Below, one piece after another: positions 46,708 through 54,459 of a stretch of 64,000 bases of DNA (position 1 is the first letter of the stretch; the number at the start of each line of letters is the position of its first letter). The translations under genes and the position numbers were made by a program. The notes beneath the pieces were generated by a model. It was not told where the DNA came from. It made no database searches and worked only from the letters and a program-made list of their open reading frames with translations. This stretch comes from Shouchella xiaoxiensis (GTDB lineage Bacteria; Bacillota; Bacilli; Bacillales; Bacillaceae_D), in the NCBI RefSeq assembly GCF_016907895.1, contig NZ_JAFBCV010000002.1, positions 186,001 to 250,000 on the forward strand, written 5' to 3'.

Positions 46708-46958
46708 AACAAGTAGAACAAGAATTAGAGCAAATGAAGCAGGCGATTGACAAAGCAAAGGACGTTCGTTACCGAGCTGAGGCGAAGCTCGAAGAATTGG
46801 AAAATCAAAAGCAGCGCTTGTTGCAGGAATTAGCGGAGCTCGGCGTTGAACCAGAACAGCTCGATCAAGAGATTGCCAAGTTAGAAACGGAGATTGACCA
46901 ATCGATGCAAGAAGCATGGGCGCTTATCCCGAAGGAGCTCATTAGCCGTGACCAGTGA
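46704..46958 (+). CDS. Small coiled-coil protein within the split Rad50-like operon
   Basis: An 84-residue, almost wholly charged coiled coil (about residues 1-72) with heptad-like spacing, and a short non-coil end. I recognise no named family. It starts at ATG 46704, sharing ATGA with the previous gene. GGAGGGAG lies 10-13 bases upstream, which argues that the frame change is a real gene boundary and not an assembly error. It overlaps the next gene by 11 bases. It could be an independent segment of the returning Rad50 arm or a small accessory subunit. Confidence 0.7.
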   Translation: MKQVEQELEQMKQAIDKAKDVRYRAEAKLEELENQKQRLLQELAELGVEPEQLDQEIAKLETEIDQSMQEAWALIPKELISRDQ

Positions 46959-47610
46959 AGCACAGATTGCTGAGCTAGAGGGGGCGCTCTCGCAAGCGAA
47001 GGAACAGTGGACGAGACTTGATGCGAAAAAGCAACTGCTTGTGGAACGGCTTCAGCAAGCGGAGCGTGATCTAACAGAGTTTCAAGAAACGGTTGATACG
47101 TATGAGAAAGCGCGAATTCTTTTACAGCAGTCTGCTGAGTACGCTAGAAAGCAGGCGAAGCAGCAAATGGAGACGCTGGTGACGAATGCGCTGCAGTATG
47201 TGTTTGGTCCACTTATATCGTTCGAAATTGAACTTGAAGAACATGGCAGCAGAGCTGTAGCCGAAATGTTTGTTGTTTCAGATTTTGAAGGAATGAAAGT
47301 GAAAACCAAACCGCAAGATGCGCGAGGTGGGGGCGTGGTTGACATTGTGACGTTGGCACTTCGTGTTGCCTTGATGGAGACAACACAGCCACGTCAAGCC
47401 GGTCCGTTGCTGCTCGATGAACCGGGGAAACATGTATCTGGAGAGTACACCCACTACTTGTATGAATTTCTCAAATCACTCGCTACGATGTTCGGCCGAC
47501 AAATTATCATGATTACCCATAACCAGCATTTAACCGAATCTGGAGACAAAGCGTTTGTAGTCTCAATCCGTGATGGAATTAGCGACCTTGAAGAAATTGC
47601 CAACCCTTGA
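46948..47610 (+). CDS. Rad50/SbcC-like ATPase, C-terminal half
   Basis: A 220-residue protein with a coiled coil at about residues 3-75, then the C-terminal half of an ABC-type head. GGGVVDIVTLALRVAL near residue 120 is in the position of the signature helix, LLLDEPGKHVS near 150 is Walker B and D-loop, and IIMITHNQHL near 185 is the switch histidine. There is no Walker A; that lies in the partner at 45268. GTG 46948 follows AAGGAG by 10 bases. The stop overlaps the -35 box of the rny promoter. It needs the N-terminal half to hydrolyse ATP. Confidence 0.85.
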   Translation: MTSEAQIAELEGALSQAKEQWTRLDAKKQLLVERLQQAERDLTEFQETVDTYEKARILLQQSAEYARKQAKQQMETLVTNALQYVFGPLISFEIELEEHGSRAVAEMFVVSDFEGMKVKTKPQDARGGGVVDIVTLALRVALMETTQPRQAGPLLLDEPGKHVSGEYTHYLYEFLKSLATMFGRQIIMITHNQHLTESGDKAFVVSIRDGISDLEEIANP

Positions 47611-47635
47611 CATCAATTGTCGTGAAGCGTAAAAT
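47607..47635 (+). promoter_or_regulatory. Sigma-A promoter of rny
   Basis: Consensus TTGACA at 47607-47612 (over the stop codon of the gene before), 17 bases, then TAAAAT at 47630-47635. A leader of about 109 bases follows; it can fold AATACAG with CTGTATT near 47643-47674. Confidence 0.85.
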
Positions 47636-47750
47636 AATGAGTAATACAGTGTATAAGTTGGCTGTATTTTAATGACATCGATTATTCATTAATGATTAAC
47701 AAACGTAAAAACGTTAAAACCAACAATTGGATAGCAAGGGAGGTGTAACG

Positions 47751-49331
47751 ATGCCAAGTAATATCGAAATTAGTTTCTTGGTTCTGATCCTCATTTTACT
47801 TGCTGTCTCTGTAGTTGCTGCAGTTGTTGGATATCTTGTTCGAAAATCAGTCGCTGAACGGAAAATATCAAGTGCTGAACAGGAAGCCAAGCAGATTATT
47901 GATGACGCGACGCGTGAAGCAGAAACGAATAAGAAGGAAGCCATTCTTGAAGTGAAGGATGAGGTTCATCGTCTTAGAAGTGATGCAGAGCGCGAGGTTC
48001 GTGAGCGAAGAAATGAGTTTCAGAAACAAGAGCATCGTTTGGTCCAAAAAGAAGAGATTCTCGATCGGAAAAGCGAAACTCTCGATAAAAAAGAAGAATC
48101 GTTAGAAAAACGGGAGGAGTCTCTCGCCAAAAAACAACGACAAGTTGAAGAGATGGAAAGTAAGATGACCCAGCTAGTGCTGGATCAGAAACAAGAGTTG
48201 GAGCGCGTATCTGGCTTAAGTCGTGAAGAAGCCAGAATGATTATTCGCCAAGAAGTGGAACAAGAAGTTGCACAGGAGTCAGCGATCTTGATTAAAGACA
48301 AGTTAGCTGAAGCGAAAGAAACGGCGGACAAGCGATCACGTGAAATTCTTTCACTAGCAATTCAGCGTTGCTCTGCTGATCATGTGGCTGAAACAACCGT
48401 ATCAGTCGTTAATCTTCCGAATGATGAGATGAAAGGGCGCATTATTGGTCGTGAAGGCCGTAATATCCGTGCTCTTGAAACATTGACCGGAATTGATTTA
48501 ATTATCGATGATACGCCAGAAGCGGTTATCTTGTCTGGGTTTGACCCAATACGACGAGAAATTGCCCGCTCTGCTCTCGAAAAGCTTGTGCAAGATGGAC
48601 GAATTCATCCGGCTCGCATTGAAGAGATGGTGGATAAATCCAGACGTGAAGTAGACGAGACGATTCGTGAATATGGAGAACAGACGACATTTGAAGTTGG
48701 TGTACACGGACTTCACCCTGATTTAATCAAAATATTAGGGCGTTTGCGTTTCCGTACAAGCTACGGTCAAAACGTGCTGAAGCATTCAATGGAAGTCGCG
48801 CACTTAACGGCATTAATGGCAGCGGAACTTGGCGAAGATATTAAACTCGCTAAGCGAGCAGGGTTATTGCATGATATTGGGAAAGCGATTGACCATGAAG
48901 TGGAAGGAAGCCACGTTGAAATTGGTGTAGAATTAGCGACAAAGTATAAAGAACATCCTGTTGTCGTGAATGCAATTGCTTCACACCATGGCGATACCGA
49001 GTCCACATCAATTATTGCGACACTTGTCGCCGCGGCAGATGCGCTGTCGGCAGCTCGACCAGGAGCTAGACGTGAAACGTTAGAAACGTATATTAAGCGC
49101 TTAGAAAAGCTTGAAGAAATTTCTGAGTCATTTGATGGAGTTGAGAAAACGTTCGCGATCCAAGCGGGAAGAGAAGTGCGCATTATGGTCCGCCCTGATG
49201 TTGTTGATGATGCCAACGCACATAAGTTAGCACGAGACATCACCAAAAAAATCGAACAAGAACTGGACTACCCTGGTCATATCCGGGTAACGGTTATTCG
49301 AGAAACGCGTGCAGTTGAATATGCAAAATAA
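47751..49331 (+). CDS. rny: Ribonuclease Y
   Basis: RNase Y is the membrane-anchored endonuclease that starts mRNA decay in Bacillota. The 526-residue protein has an N-terminal membrane helix (about 5-28), a long charged coiled coil (about 35-200), a KH domain with [15 protein letters not shown] near 225, and an HD domain with [12 protein letters not shown] near 375. ATG 47751 follows AAGGGAGGTG. With pnp and rnjB in the same window, most RNA decay enzymes are nearby. Confidence 0.96.
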   Translation: MPSNIEISFLVLILILLAVSVVAAVVGYLVRKSVAERKISSAEQEAKQIIDDATREAETNKKEAILEVKDEVHRLRSDAEREVRERRNEFQKQEHRLVQKEEILDRKSETLDKKEESLEKREESLAKKQRQVEEMESKMTQLVLDQKQELERVSGLSREEARMIIRQEVEQEVAQESAILIKDKLAEAKETADKRSREILSLAIQRCSADHVAETTVSVVNLPNDEMKGRIIGREGRNIRALETLTGIDLIIDDTPEAVILSGFDPIRREIARSALEKLVQDGRIHPARIEEMVDKSRREVDETIREYGEQTTFEVGVHGLHPDLIKILGRLRFRTSYGQNVLKHSMEVAHLTALMAAELGEDIKLAKRAGLLHDIGKAIDHEVEGSHVEIGVELATKYKEHPVVVNAIASHHGDTESTSIIATLVAAADALSAARPGARRETLETYIKRLEKLEEISESFDGVEKTFAIQAGREVRIMVRPDVVDDANAHKLARDITKKIEQELDYPGHIRVTVIRETRAVEYAK

Positions 49332-49357
49332 AGTGGCGAAAGCCACTTTATTTTTTT
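49328..49357 (+). terminator. Terminator of rny
   Basis: ATAAAGTGGC and GCCACTTTAT form a perfect 10-bp stem with a GAAA tetraloop, then T7; it begins at the rny stop. ymdB starts only 27 bases later, so read-through probably supplies it. Confidence 0.85.
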
Positions 49358-49383
49358 GAAAAATGAATTGAAAGAGTGATTTT

Positions 49384-50175
49384 TTGAAGATTTTATTTAT
49401 CGGCGATGTTGTTGGTTCTCCAGGAAGAGAGATGATTTCAGCGCATTTGAAAGAACTGAAACAAACGTTTAAACCGAACGTAACGATCATTAACGGTGAA
49501 AACGCGGCGCATGGCAAAGGCATTACTGAAAAAATTTACAAAGGCTTCCTTGAGCAAGGAGCACAAATGGTGACGCTCGGAAACCATGCCTGGGACAAGC
49601 GTGAGATTTTCGACTTTATCGGGGATGCAAAATGGCTGGTTCGTCCAGCTAATCTGCCGAAAGGAACCCCTGGCGTAGGGTACCGAATTATGAACTTAAA
49701 TGGAACGAAAATGGCCGTCATCAACTTGCTCGGACGAACGTTTATGAACCCTGCTGATTGTCCATTTCGCAAAGCTGATGAGATCTTAACAGAGCTTGAA
49801 GGCGAAGCAGACGTGATTTTTGTCGATTTTCATGCAGAAACAACGAGCGAGAAGCAGGCAATGGGTTGGTATCTTGATGGACGCGTTAGTGCCATCATCG
49901 GAACGCATACGCATGTTCAAACAGCTGATGAGCGCATCCTACCGCGAGGGACGGCGTATTTGTCCGATTCAGGTATGACTGGTCCACTTGACGGCATTCT
50001 TGGTATGGATCGCGAGGCGGTTTTACACCGTTTCTTAACAGGACTACCAGCGAAATTTGAAGTGGCTGAAGGTCAGAAACAGTTAAACGGTGCATTTATT
50101 GATATTGATGAAAAAACGGGCAAAGCGCGGAAGATTACCCGTATTCAACGTTTCGATAATCAAATGATTTATTAA
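49384..50175 (+). CDS. ymdB: YmdB metallophosphoesterase / cyclic nucleotide phosphodiesterase
   Basis: YmdB is a calcineurin-like phosphodiesterase; the B. subtilis protein hydrolyses 2',3'-cyclic nucleotides and affects biofilm and motility gene expression. The 263-residue protein shows GDVVGSPGR near residue 7, NGENAAHGKG near 38, GNHAWD near 65 and GTHTHVQT near 175, all metal-binding motifs. It starts at TTG 49384. It follows rny as in B. subtilis and precedes spoVS. Confidence 0.92.
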   Translation: MKILFIGDVVGSPGREMISAHLKELKQTFKPNVTIINGENAAHGKGITEKIYKGFLEQGAQMVTLGNHAWDKREIFDFIGDAKWLVRPANLPKGTPGVGYRIMNLNGTKMAVINLLGRTFMNPADCPFRKADEILTELEGEADVIFVDFHAETTSEKQAMGWYLDGRVSAIIGTHTHVQTADERILPRGTAYLSDSGMTGPLDGILGMDREAVLHRFLTGLPAKFEVAEGQKQLNGAFIDIDEKTGKARKITRIQRFDNQMIY

Positions 50176-50289
50176 GGCATATCATGGCCCCTCCTTAAAT
50201 ATAAATGTGTTAAGGCAACTGCCTGTTTCATTTATAAGGTCAAACGGTGAGTGAATGGATGAGCTTAACTTGTTTAAGGAGGGGTAGTA

Positions 50290-50550
50290 TTGGAAGTTTT
50301 AAAAGTATCAGCAAAATCGACACCAAATTCAGTAGCAGGAGCTCTTGCTGGCGTTATTCGTGAACGTGGAGCGGCTGAGATACAGGCCATTGGCGCTGGC
50401 GCATTAAACCAATCAATTAAAGCAGTAGCGATTGCAAGAGGGTTTGTCGCCCCCAGTGGAATTGATTTAGTCTGTATCCCCGCATTTACAGATATTCAGA
50501 TTGATGGCGAAGAACGAACGGCGATTAAGCTGATTATTGAACCACGTTAA
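50290..50550 (+). CDS. spoVS: Stage V sporulation protein S
   Basis: SpoVS is a small Alba-like protein needed for normal spore coat assembly and septation. The 86-residue protein begins MEVLKVSAKSTPNSVAGALA and carries GAGALNQSIKAVAIARGFVAP, near-identical to known SpoVS. TTG 50290 follows AAGGAGGGG. The 114 bases before it hold no sigma-H promoter that I could find, although sigma-H controls it in B. subtilis. It ends at a bidirectional terminator shared with tgl. Confidence 0.97.
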   Translation: MEVLKVSAKSTPNSVAGALAGVIRERGAAEIQAIGAGALNQSIKAVAIARGFVAPSGIDLVCIPAFTDIQIDGEERTAIKLIIEPR

Positions 50551-50555
50551 TAGTC

Positions 50556-50590
50556 AAAAAAGAGGTTTTCAGTTGAAAGCCTCTTTTTTA
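50556..50590. terminator. Bidirectional terminator between spoVS and tgl
   Basis: A 15-bp stem (50556-50570 with 50575-50589), A6 on the left and T6 on the right, loop of four. Suited to convergent transcription of spoVS and tgl. Confidence 0.9.
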
Positions 50591-50593
50591 TGT

Positions 50594-51400
50594 TTACATA
50601 AAGCGAGACAAGCGTTGTTGCTCGACAAAAATGGCTGAATCAAGGCCGGTTCTTGGTGAATAACCTGTATCAGAAAAAGTCCGTACAAAGCGGAAATTTA
50701 AGCGGGTCACTTGGTTTAGCAAATAGGCGGAAAGGGTTGACCCAGGGCGACGTTGCTGGTTTAAGTGGAAAATAATCTGTTCGCTGGAAGCAATCGCCGT
50801 TCCGTGTCCGTAATACAAATCGTCATCAAGCTTGATGGCATTTTCTCCTCGCCAAACGGCATTTTCAGGAGCAAAATCAGGATTGTTGAAATAGACACAA
50901 TCACCAATGACAAAGTCAGTTCCTTCGCGTGTTTCCAACTGGAGATCTTCGTCATGTTCCCATGAATAGAGATAAAGTTGTTGAAATAAGCGATCAAACG
51001 AAGGTTGGTCGATCGATTCCCTGACAGCTTTATAAAAAATCATAATGATGGCGGTTGCACATTCAAAACCGTACAGCTGTCCATTGTAAAAAATGTCATC
51101 AATTGCACTGGAAGGACGAACGCCCTGCCTTAATTGAAACGCCCCGTTAGGCATCCGATACCAAAAACGCGGATTGCAGTACGATTTTTGAAACGACTCG
51201 AATCGAGCTCCGCTTTGAAGCAGCGCAACGGACGCTTGCAAAATGTTGGTGCGCAAAGCGAGTTCGAAGCTTAATTCTTTTGGATTTTGGTATGAATAAA
51301 CAACGTCTGTCGCTGCTAAACTTTGAACGATTGCCTGTTCAACTTGTGAAAGTGCAGGAAGCGTCGAAAGATCTAGTGGTTTTCCGTTTATTTCAATCAT
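50594..51400 (-). CDS. tgl: Spore coat transglutaminase
   Basis: Tgl forms epsilon-(gamma-glutamyl)lysine cross-links in the spore coat. The 268-residue protein shows the family text GFECATAII with the nucleophile Cys near residue 114, preceded by an ELALRTNILQASVALLQSG segment and followed by GDCVYFNNPDF. The catalytic Cys is conserved. It is convergent with spoVS and divergent from miaB, a position I do not know from B. subtilis, where spoVS is followed by tdh and kbl. A sigma-K promoter is expected but I found no good one. Mother-cell expression is inference. Confidence 0.92.
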   Translation of the reverse strand: MIEINGKPLDLSTLPALSQVEQAIVQSLAATDVVYSYQNPKELSFELALRTNILQASVALLQSGARFESFQKSYCNPRFWYRMPNGAFQLRQGVRPSSAIDDIFYNGQLYGFECATAIIMIFYKAVRESIDQPSFDRLFQQLYLYSWEHDEDLQLETREGTDFVIGDCVYFNNPDFAPENAVWRGENAIKLDDDLYYGHGTAIASSEQIIFHLNQQRRPGSTLSAYLLNQVTRLNFRFVRTFSDTGYSPRTGLDSAIFVEQQRLSRFM

Positions 51401-51522
51401 GTAACCAACCCCTCAATCAGACGTTTTTTCGACGGTAACAAATCATACCGTTATTACTTAACGATATGCAGATATTTAAGCGGACGACCCAGTTTTTTGT
51501 ACGGAGAGACGAATCCTAGTCA

Positions 51523-51551
51523 TTGTGTTCTAAGGACAAGCCACGTATAAT
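51523..51551 (+). promoter_or_regulatory. Sigma-A promoter of miaB-ymcA
   Basis: TTGTGT at 51523-51528, 17 bases, and consensus TATAAT at 51546-51551. Transcription begins about 35 bases before the miaB start. Confidence 0.75.
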
Positions 51552-51593
51552 GTGAAGGGAATGTTTTTGTTTGCAAGGAAGGAGAGCTACAAG

Positions 51594-53159
51594 ATGAGTG
51601 ATCAAAAAAAGGCAAAGGACTATAGCCAGTATTTTGATTTTACGGATGCACGAATTGTTTCTGAAGATGACGAAAAGAAAGTTGTAAAAATAAAAGGTCG
51701 AGAAATTACGATCTATGATCAACCAAACTATCGCTCTGGGAGAAAACGTAAACGCGAAGGTGTTCAAGTATTACGTCCAGAAAAAATGATTCCAGATGAG
51801 CTGGCAACCCTTGGGGCGGGCAAGAAATTTTTGATTCGTACATACGGTTGTCAAATGAATGTCCACGATTCAGAGAATATGTCTGGTTTATTGTTAGAAA
51901 TGGGCTTTGAAGAAACTACAGAGACGACGGAAGCAGATGTTATTTTATTAAACACCTGTGCAATTCGTGAAAATGCGGAGAACAAGGTGTTTGGTGAGAT
52001 CGGTCACTTAAAACCGTTGAAGCTAGAGAAGCCGGAATTAATAATCGGTGTTTGTGGCTGTATGTCCCAAGAAGAGTCAGTTGTTCATAAGATAATGCAA
52101 AAGCATCAGCATATTGACTTGATCTTTGGAACGCATAACATCCATCGTTTGCCGCACCTCTTACAAGACGCCATTTTCGGTAAAGAAATGGTTATAGAAG
52201 TATGGTCAAAAGAAGGCGACGTGATTGAAAACATGCCGAGAAAGCGTCAACACAAGACGCAGGCGTGGGTAAATATTATGTACGGTTGTGATAAGTTCTG
52301 CACATACTGCATCGTTCCGTATACACGCGGAAAAGAGCGAAGTCGCTTGCCGGAAGACATCATTGCTGAAGTGCGTGACTTGGCTCGTCAAGGCTATAAG
52401 GAAATCACGCTGCTTGGACAAAACGTTAACGCCTACGGGAAGGACTTACCAGGTGATTATGGCGGACTTGGCGACTTAATGGATGCGATTCATCAAATCG
52501 ATATTCCGCGCGTTCGCTTTACGACAAGCCACCCCCGTGATTTTGATGACCATCTAATTGAGGTGCTCGCACAAGGTGGCAACTTAGTTGAACATATCCA
52601 TCTACCTGTTCAGCACGGAAACTCCGATATTCTGAAGTTAATGGGTCGGAAGTATACGCGTGAGCAGTACGTAACCCTTGCTGGAAAGATTAAAAAAGCC
52701 ATTCCAAACGCATCGTTTACAACCGATTTAATCGTTGGTTTTCCTAATGAAACCGACGAGCAGTTTGAAGATATGATGTCGCTTGTAGAAGAAATTCAGT
52801 TTGATGCGGCATTTACTTACATCTACTCACCACGAGAAGGCACTCCAGCTGCTAAAATGGAAGACAATGTGCCAATGGAAGTAAAGAAAAAACGTCTTGC
52901 TCGCTTAAACACGCTCGTAAACGAGATTTCTGGCAAGCGTAATCTTGCTTACCAAGATCAAGTGGTTGAAGTACTTGTTGAAGGTGAAAGCAAAAAAGAT
53001 CCGAATGTATTAGCGGGCCGCACACGGACGAACCGTCTTGTTAATTTCGTAGGTCCAAAAACCGTTATCGGTGAGATTGTCTATATTCAAATTACAGAAG
53101 CAAGAACATGGTCATTAAATGGAAAAATGGTAGAACCTGCGGAGGTATATGCGAAATGA
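51594..53159 (+). CDS. miaB: tRNA-2-methylthio-N6-dimethylallyladenosine synthase
   Basis: MiaB is a radical-SAM methylthiotransferase that modifies A37 of tRNAs after MiaA. The 521-residue protein has an N-terminal UPF0004 domain with TYGCQMN near 83 and further cysteines NTCAIRE and GVCGCM (second Fe-S cluster), the radical-SAM motif CDKFCTYC near 232, and a C-terminal TRAM domain. The N-terminal about 65 residues are a Gram-positive extension. ATG 51594 follows AAGGAAGGAGAG. The stop overlaps ymcA. MiaA is also encoded in this window. Confidence 0.95.
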   Translation: MSDQKKAKDYSQYFDFTDARIVSEDDEKKVVKIKGREITIYDQPNYRSGRKRKREGVQVLRPEKMIPDELATLGAGKKFLIRTYGCQMNVHDSENMSGLLLEMGFEETTETTEADVILLNTCAIRENAENKVFGEIGHLKPLKLEKPELIIGVCGCMSQEESVVHKIMQKHQHIDLIFGTHNIHRLPHLLQDAIFGKEMVIEVWSKEGDVIENMPRKRQHKTQAWVNIMYGCDKFCTYCIVPYTRGKERSRLPEDIIAEVRDLARQGYKEITLLGQNVNAYGKDLPGDYGGLGDLMDAIHQIDIPRVRFTTSHPRDFDDHLIEVLAQGGNLVEHIHLPVQHGNSDILKLMGRKYTREQYVTLAGKIKKAIPNASFTTDLIVGFPNETDEQFEDMMSLVEEIQFDAAFTYIYSPREGTPAAKMEDNVPMEVKKKRLARLNTLVNEISGKRNLAYQDQVVEVLVEGESKKDPNVLAGRTRTNRLVNFVGPKTVIGEIVYIQITEARTWSLNGKMVEPAEVYAK

Positions 53160-53575
53160 GCACACTCTATACAAAAAAGGACATCAAAGACAAAGCAAAC
53201 GAATTAGCGACAATGCTGGCGCAAACAGAGGAAGTTGATTTCTTTAAGCGAGCTGAAAAGCAAATTAATGATCATTTGCGGGTTCAGGAAATGATCGCAG
53301 AAATTAAACGCAATCAGAAAGAAGCCGTTAATTTAAAGCATTATGGCAAGACGGAAGCACTTAAACAAGTTGAGGATCGCATCGACGCTCTTCATCATGA
53401 GATTGATCAAATTCCGCTTGTTCAGGAATTTAAACGCAGCCAGGTAGAAGTGAATCACCTGCTTCAGCTAATTACAAACACTGTTTCAAAAACAGTAACC
53501 GATGAAATCGTTCGTTCAATGGACGGCGATTTGGTGCGCGGAACAACGACGAAGAACCCTTTCCATAGCTGTTAA
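53156..53575 (+). CDS. ymcA: YmcA, YlbF-family RNA-processing cofactor
   Basis: YmcA (RicA) is part of the YlbF-YmcA-YaaT complex that in B. subtilis modulates RNase Y and phosphorelay signalling for biofilm, competence and sporulation. The 139-residue helical protein has the family segment [21 protein letters not shown] near the start and ends in a small basic tail ([10 protein letters not shown]). ATG 53156 shares ATGA with the miaB stop and follows GGAGGTAT. The presence of RNase Y in the window makes a functional link plausible. Confidence 0.92.
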   Translation: MSTLYTKKDIKDKANELATMLAQTEEVDFFKRAEKQINDHLRVQEMIAEIKRNQKEAVNLKHYGKTEALKQVEDRIDALHHEIDQIPLVQEFKRSQVEVNHLLQLITNTVSKTVTDEIVRSMDGDLVRGTTTKNPFHSC

Positions 53576-53580
53576 TTAAA

Positions 53581-53614
53581 AAACAAGGTCTCCTCAAAGA
53601 GATCTTGTTTTTTT
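53581..53614 (+). terminator. Terminator of miaB-ymcA
   Basis: AAACAAGGTCTC pairs with GAGATCTTGTTT (one G-T pair, loop of six), then T residues. Confidence 0.85.
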
Positions 53615-53687
53615 GCGTTTAAAAGTGGTCTAAACGGTATGAGGTTGTCATATGTTTGGTAAAGAAGCGTCTACTTGTAGCGAATGC

Positions 53688-53715
53688 ACCTTGCTGGTGG
53701 ATCGTGCATAGGTTA
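53688..53715 (+). promoter_or_regulatory. Sigma-K-type promoter of cotE
   Basis: AC at 53688-53689, 17 bases, CATAGGTTA at 53707-53715, matching AC-N16/17-CATANNNTA. cotE has a sigma-K promoter in B. subtilis. A weak sigma-E-like candidate, CATATGTT, lies upstream near 53650. Confidence 0.6.
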
Positions 53716-53773
53716 ATGAAAATGAGACGTCTACCTATCCTAATAGGTAAATCGTGATAATGGAGGGAACATG

Positions 53774-54346
53774 ATGGCTGACTCAAGAAACGAAACGAGT
53801 TACCGCGAAATTATAACAAAAGCTGTCTGCGGCAAAGGACGGAAGTTTTCAGAAGCGACTCATCACATTAGACCGTCGGAGCCACCGTCAAGCATATTAG
53901 GGTGCTGGATTATCAATCATACGTACAGTGCAAAGAAGCGCGGGGATACGGTGGAAGTGAACGGAACGTACGATATTAATGTATGGTTTTCATACATTAA
54001 TAATACGAAAACCGATGTAGCGACGCAGACGGTGTCTTACACGGATATTGTACCGCTGTCGATGAAAGATGAAAACGTGATCTCTGAAGAGTTAGACGTT
54101 GTTGCCCGTGCCGTGCAGCAGCCAAATACGCTTGAAGCGGTCATTTCAGAAAATGGGCATTCCGTCGACGTGCAGGTCGAGCGAGAATTTATCGTTGAAT
54201 GCATCGGTGAGACAAAAGTAGCGGTAGCCGTTAATCCTCAAGGCTTAATTGAAGAATACCCACTTGATGTGTTATCAGATGAGATTCGTGATGAGGATTT
54301 TGAGCAAATTGATCCACATTTCTTGCAAGAAGAAATGGATAAATAA
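53774..54346 (+). CDS. cotE: Spore outer coat morphogenetic protein CotE
   Basis: CotE directs assembly of the outer spore coat. The 190-residue protein keeps the CotE core: YREIITKAVCGKGRKFSEAT near the start, PPSSILGCWIINHTYSAKK, and YDINVWFSYINNTKT. The C-terminus is acidic (DEIRDEDFEQIDPHF), as in the family. ATG 53771 or 53774 is possible; I take 53774 for spacing from GGAGGG. A sigma-K-type promoter and probable earlier sigma-E site precede it, as expected for a mother-cell gene. Confidence 0.95.
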   Translation: MADSRNETSYREIITKAVCGKGRKFSEATHHIRPSEPPSSILGCWIINHTYSAKKRGDTVEVNGTYDINVWFSYINNTKTDVATQTVSYTDIVPLSMKDENVISEELDVVARAVQQPNTLEAVISENGHSVDVQVEREFIVECIGETKVAVAVNPQGLIEEYPLDVLSDEIRDEDFEQIDPHFLQEEMDK

Positions 54347-54351
54347 GTGAA

Positions 54352-54383
54352 GTCGAGCTGTTTAAAAACAGCCGGCTTTTTTT
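54352..54383 (+). terminator. Terminator of cotE
   Basis: GCTGTTT pairs with AAACAGC, extended by GTCG with CGGC past one bulge, then T7. Confidence 0.75.
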
Positions 54384-54413
54384 ATGCTCTCCGTGTAGAG
54401 AATTGTCGTCCTA

Positions 54414-54422
54414 TGTTATAAT
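54414..54422 (+). promoter_or_regulatory. Extended -10 promoter of mutS
   Basis: TGTTATAAT is a perfect extended -10; the -35 position, TGTAGA at 54394-54399, is weak but at 17-base spacing. Confidence 0.65.
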
Positions 54423-54459
54423 GGAGCTTAAGATTTTTCTAGAGTAGCGGAGGCTTTTT

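Noticed and set aside
45268-47610. The three Rad50-like genes read as one frameshifted pseudogene
   Set aside because: Each break coincides with a start codon, a ribosome-binding site and an overlap, and the first break is right after the zinc hook. The alternative is kept open in the finding.
50176-50289. Sigma-H promoter for spoVS
   Set aside because: GAAT occurs near 50254 but no AGGA-type -35 is found at proper spacing.
51401-51500. Sigma-K promoter for tgl on the minus strand
   Set aside because: CATATCGTT is near-consensus, but AC is missing at 16-17 bases upstream.
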